64,000 bases of DNA from Amphiduros pacificus (lineage: Eukaryota > Annelida > Polychaeta > Phyllodocida > Hesionidae). The position numbers were made by a program, and so were the translations under genes. The stretch is taken from the NCBI GenBank assembly GCA_949316495.1, contig OX439011.1, positions 22,907,995 through 22,971,994 on the forward strand, given 5' to 3'. Below the pieces are notes generated by a model. It did no database searches and was not told the DNA's origin. It saw only the letters and a program-made list of their open reading frames with translations. Positions 59,887 through 64,000 of the stretch are shown piece by piece (within the stretch, counting starts at the first letter, position 1; each line of letters begins with the position of its first letter).

Positions 59887-61090
59887 CTTTTTAAAAATCA
59901 AGTATTATTATTCTTTATTCTTCAGACTTATTTAATTTGCAAACAAAGATATTAAGGAAATGATATCCATCTGGTAATTTAATAAATAAAGCTAATGAAG
60001 GAGAGTGCAATTAAAAGGCTCTGCCTGTAAAAACCTGCAAAATCTGCAAAATGTGGCGAAGGCTGTTCTCACAGATCAAGACAAGCCATATGTCATTTGA
60101 AAGGGTAGGGTCTAACTAAGATTTTTGCCAAGGGATTTTTTTCAGAAATTGATGGTTGCCATGGTAACATCATTTAAACACCCCAAAGTCAGGGTACCCC
60201 TTTTTAACCAAAAACACACATTTGAAAAATAAAAATCCCTAAATTCTGCAATATTTGCATCAAAATATTTCTTAATGAAATTGTATTGATCTATGATGCA
60301 TGTATTTTTTATATAGGACCAGTCTTTAGATTTTCATATTTGACCTTTGTTTGACCCTTGACCTCATTAAATCCATACAGTGGTGTCCCCTGGTGGCCAT
60401 GTTCGGAACTAGAGCCAAAATGTGAAAAACAAGGCAAGTTTATGGACATTTTTCTCCCAAGGCCAGCCAGATCCAGAAGTCTCACTATTATGGCAATATA
60501 GAGCAACACCTATATTACCAACATCAACAATAAAATTCGCGGGAACTTTAAAAAAAAAAATTTTAAACCCCGAGGAAAAATGAAAAATCAAATTTGTCAT
60601 TTTTGATATTCAATAAACAATACAAGCAAAACAGGTTCACAAGACACCTAAATCACATGGGAAATGAACATAATCTCACACAATCACACCTGAGGGGCTC
60701 TAGTCAATGTTGGTAAAACAAAACATATTCAAGGTCAAAGGTCAAAGTCAAGGTCATGCATTTGGCATTTTTCTCATTTTTACTGATTTTTGTGAATAAT
60801 GAACAAATATTATGAATCAAAAACATATACAATTTAATGAGATGTTTGATTTAATCAAGTTAGATTGGTTATAACAGATCTGTAAAATATTTCTGTATAG
60901 ATTTTAAACTTAAATAACATGTTTTTTTTCAAATTATTGTCCAAGGTCATTGGCACAAATCTACACAGGGTCATCTGTTTTTCAAAAATAGCATTTTCAT
61001 CAAAATTTGACATATTCAACCTCCATGATCTCAGTGACAAATAATGTGAATATACTACCTAACTGGTGTACATTATTCAACACAACCTCC
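59887..61090. other. Non-coding DNA upstream of the X-box array
   Basis: A perfect RFX X-box palindrome GTTGCCATGGTAAC is at 60155-60168, and a DR1-type AGGTCAAAGGTCA lies near 60732-60744. Frames here are short and unrecognised. Probably part of a dispersed repeat, judging from its similarity in style to 61-63 kb. Confidence 0.4.
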
Positions 61091-63002
61091 TCTTCAATGT
61101 CCAATTCCCAAACCATTTGCTATTAACTGTGTTGCTATAGTAACCAGGTAATCAAAATACCTTGTCCTCAATTCAGTCCAATTTTTCGAATTTTGATGAT
61201 TTTTGCAATGTTTTGCATTGCAATTACTCATTATAATGTCATTGATTGAACAAACTATGTTATCTATAATGGTACACATAGGTAATGCCCTTATTTTACA
61301 TACAGAACATATTTCAGATCAAATGTGTTGCTATGGTAACCAGGTGATGCAATTACCTTGTCACTCACTCAGAGTGAATCCACCGATTTTGATGATTTTT
61401 GTGATATTCAGCAATCTTATTCTGAATGAAAAACAACTTGAATGGACCATTTATATAGTCCCATGTGATAAACACAGTCCATACCTTTATGTTTCCCACA
61501 TTGAAAAGTTCAGATCATATGCATTGCTATGGTAACCAGGTGATAAAGATAGCCAGTCCCTGATTCTGACTGACATCACCGATTTTGATGATTTTTGCGA
61601 TATTGAGCATTTTTATTCTTAATGAAAAACAACTTGAATGTGTCATTTATAAAGTCTGTTTTGATAAACATGCTCCATAACTTTATGTTACCCAAATTGA
61701 AAAGTTCAGATCAAATGCATTGCTATGGTAACCAGGTGATTAAAATACCTTGTCCCTCACTCAGACTAAATTTACTGATTTGATGATATTGGGCGATATT
61801 CAATATTGTTTTTCTAAATGATAACCAAGTTGAGAATATCAATTTTATAGTCTTTTGTAATAAACATGGCCCATACTTTAATATTCCACACATAGAATGT
61901 TTGAGATCAAATGAATTGCATGTGTTGCTATGGTAACCAGGTGATGAAATTACTTTGTCCCTCACTCAGACTAAATATACTGATTTTTGACAATTTTCAG
62001 CTATATTCAATATGGTTATTCTAAATGATAACCAACCTGAATGTACCGTTTATATAGTCTGTTATTATGAACACGGCCCATACATTGCTGCTCAGGGGTC
62101 AGTGAGCTCTGAACCAATCTGTGCAGCAAATTGTGTCATTCTGGATGCTCACAACTGATCTGGGTGCTAAATGACGTCATTCTGGGCATTCGCAACACAT
62201 CTGTGCACTAAATAGCAGCCAATCTGAGTGGTATCTGGGCAGTGCCATACGGTGAACAATGGCTTGACTGAAAAATTTGCATTCTTTAATATTTATATAA
62301 CTACTTTATTACACAAATCTTAAAGAAAATAACATGCTCATCAGTTACATATATAAGTATATGATCATGATCATAAGTATATGATCATCTTAAACTGATT
62401 TTAAACGAGATTATTGCCACATTTTAACACAGGAATGTTCCGACTTGGGGGCACAAATATTACCATAAAAACGTTTTAGATTTATCATAAAATTTACACT
62501 CTCATTAACACACTCTACTGAAATGAAATTTGTACACTTTTGTGATGATTATTATGTGATTTTGATGCTTATTGTGAGACATAAAAAAAAATGTTTTATT
62601 ACTGTAACAGAACCATCCAGATTGGTTCAGAATTGGTTCAGAACAATGGTATGACGTCATACCACCCAGATATGTTTTAATTACCACCCAGATTGGTTCA
62701 GAGCTCTCCCGCCCCTGATGCTACACACATAGAATTTTGAGATCAAATATGTTGCCATGGTAGTCAGGTAAAATTACCCAGTCCCTCAATCAGACTAAAT
62801 TTACCATTTATTGATGGTTTCCTTTTGTATTCAATATTGTTATTTGATTTCCCTTTGTATTCAATATTGTTAATGTACCATCTATAAATCTGTTGTGATA
62901 AAATGACCTATGCCTTAATATTATACACAAAATGATTCTGAGCAAATGCTATGGTAACAAGGTGATGATATTACCTTCTCCCTTACTCAAACCAAAATCC
63001 AT
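61091..63002 (+). repeat. 196-bp tandem repeat with one X-box-like palindrome per unit
   Basis: RTTGCTATGGTAAC words start at 61131, 61327, 61523, 61719, 61924, 62751 (GTTGCCATGGTAGT) and 62945 (AATGCTATGGTAAC). Spacings are 196, 196, 196, 205, then 827, then 194. The 827 contains the 625-bp MITE at 62093-62717; removing it with an 8-bp duplication leaves 194. After each palindrome come CAGGTGATGAAATTACC, GTCCCTCACTCAGACTAAAT and TTTTGATGATTTT-type blocks. Units differ by roughly a quarter of positions. No coding sequence. Confidence 0.9.
62093..62717 (-). mobile_element. hAT-like MITE, copy 2, inserted in the 196-bp array
   Basis: Starts CAGGGGTCAGTGAGCTCTGA and ends GAGCTCTCCCGCCCCTG. Internal blocks match copy 1 (40254-41203) in inverse order and strand. 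Flanking 8-mers TTGCTGCT and ATGCTACA agree at 5 of 8, consistent with a decayed hAT-type duplication, and excising 633 bp restores the array period. No transposase. Confidence 0.82.
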
Positions 63003-64000
63003 ATAGTTATTAAGTCAGCACAAGCTGACCTTATGTTCTTGCTCATTTTCCACTGCTTCAGGCACGTCCATTGCCGCACTTTGTTATCTTCTTCATTCAG
63101 TAATGCTTGGACATTATTTTACTATAACATGCTAATATGTAGGTCTAGGAATTTTTGTAGGCTGAACTTTTTGTGGCCGTGGGTCAAGGTCAATGTCATG
63201 ACCAGCACAGGAGCAACTTCACTTGTTAATGCTCTTTTTTCTAACAAAATACAGCAATATTGATATTACTTGGTAGATGTGATAAACATATGAGGGGCAT
63301 GAATAAGTATGATATTGGCTGACCTTGGGCAATTTTCAAGGTCAAAAGACCCAATTATCTAAATCAAATATTTGTGATATTTTGAAAAACATGATAAATA
63401 GCATTTATTCTGACTACATTTATTTTATTCAATATCTTTTTCATAACTTTTGAAAAAAATTATGTAACTAGGTCACAGTGATCTTCTTAAAGGCCATATA
63501 GATCAACGCTTCTAACATATTGTGAATCTAATCCTTTACAAATCAGAGGAAGTTAGAGCTTGATATTATGTAAATATAGGTAAATTTCCATATTTTATTT
63601 TGGTGCACTTGTTATGACCTTGGGACAAGGTCATGATCAGCACAAAAGAACTTTGCTTGTGTATGTTATATTTTCTTCAAGATTGCAATCAATATGATTT
63701 GACAGATGTGATCTACCTATAAGGGGCTTGGAAAAGTTCAATGTTGGGTGAACTTGAGCTATTTTCGATGTTTAATGACGTCAGCAGTGACTCCAATGCC
63801 AAAGAGTGCACCAGCCCTCCAAAGGGGATTGGTCATGGGGTGTTGATTTTATTCCCTTACTAGACAAACTGATTTATGAGTTATCATTATAATATGGTTA
63901 TTCCTCTTTATGATCATCATTTATGTTCATGGCCAATGACAAATAAAACATTTTTTTATATTTGTTATGAAATACATACAGAATAGTTTGGTAAGAAATA
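63003..64000. repeat. Two diverged copies of a ~438-bp repeat; no gene
   Basis: GGTCAAGGTCAATGTCATGACCAGCACA at about 63183-63210 corresponds to GGGACAAGGTCATGATCAGCACA at about 63621-63643. Both are followed by AATATTGAT/CAATATGAT, ACAGATGTGAT-like and AGGGGCNTG blocks in the same order. The second copy runs to about 63790. No open frame of interest. Confidence 0.55.

Overview
This window reads as a repeat-rich, gene-poor stretch of an animal genome. I found no host protein-coding exon I would defend. The DNA is AT-rich, and the long open frames come from two non-LTR retrotransposons or from tandem repeats whose unit lacks stop codons. tRNA-derived SINEs ending in a GTTGAAAGTGATGTAAAAC-type tail with CAAA runs, a Jockey/Nimb-like LINE and abundant minisatellites suggest a mollusc (gastropod or bivalve). 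That assignment rests on recalled repeat character, not on a gene.

Layout. 1-4070: 5' two thirds of a two-ORF LINE on the minus strand, leaving the window at base 1. 5.98-6.19 kb: an old TA-flanked MITE. 8.0-9.3 kb: two blocks of an 18-bp minisatellite, the second ending at a SINE tail. 11.28-13.01 kb: another 18-bp minisatellite. 14.79-19.78 kb: a chain of a 68-bp tRNA-like repeat, a 25-bp repeat and a 39-bp minisatellite, the last split by a 2.3-kb TIR transposon (17291-19608) that carries an intron-like structure. 22.89-24.36 kb: a 38-bp minisatellite with CTCF-like and RFX-half-site-like motifs, running into a foldback-like repeat. 26.46-26.82 kb: a Harbinger-type MITE with perfect 37-bp TIRs. 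27.2-31.2 kb: a 41-bp minisatellite split by a 5'-truncated LINE (27686-30855). 33-36.7 kb: TA microsatellites in a 170-bp duplication, small minisatellites, a TA-flanked MITE and two SINE copies. 39.5-41.2 kb: minisatellites and a hAT-like MITE carrying a nested insertion. 47.22-50.14 kb: a 2.9-kb 11-bp array. 55.15-55.44 kb: a second 11-bp array. 61.1-63.0 kb: a 196-bp tandem repeat with one RFX X-box-like palindrome per unit, interrupted by a second, inverted copy of the hAT-like MITE.

The remaining DNA is unique AT-rich sequence. Some of it is rich in homeodomain-, CRE- and E-box-like words and could be conserved non-coding DNA of a gene desert or a large intron, but I could not align it to anything.

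The most interesting signals are: the X-box array with a period near nucleosome spacing, and its resemblance to the 38-bp minisatellite; the CCCAGCAAACA-ended transposon inside its own target array; and the 11-bp array that keeps three frames open with repeated Kozak-like ATGs. All functional readings are inference. Motif scans, dot-plots, RNA-seq and cross-species alignment would decide them.
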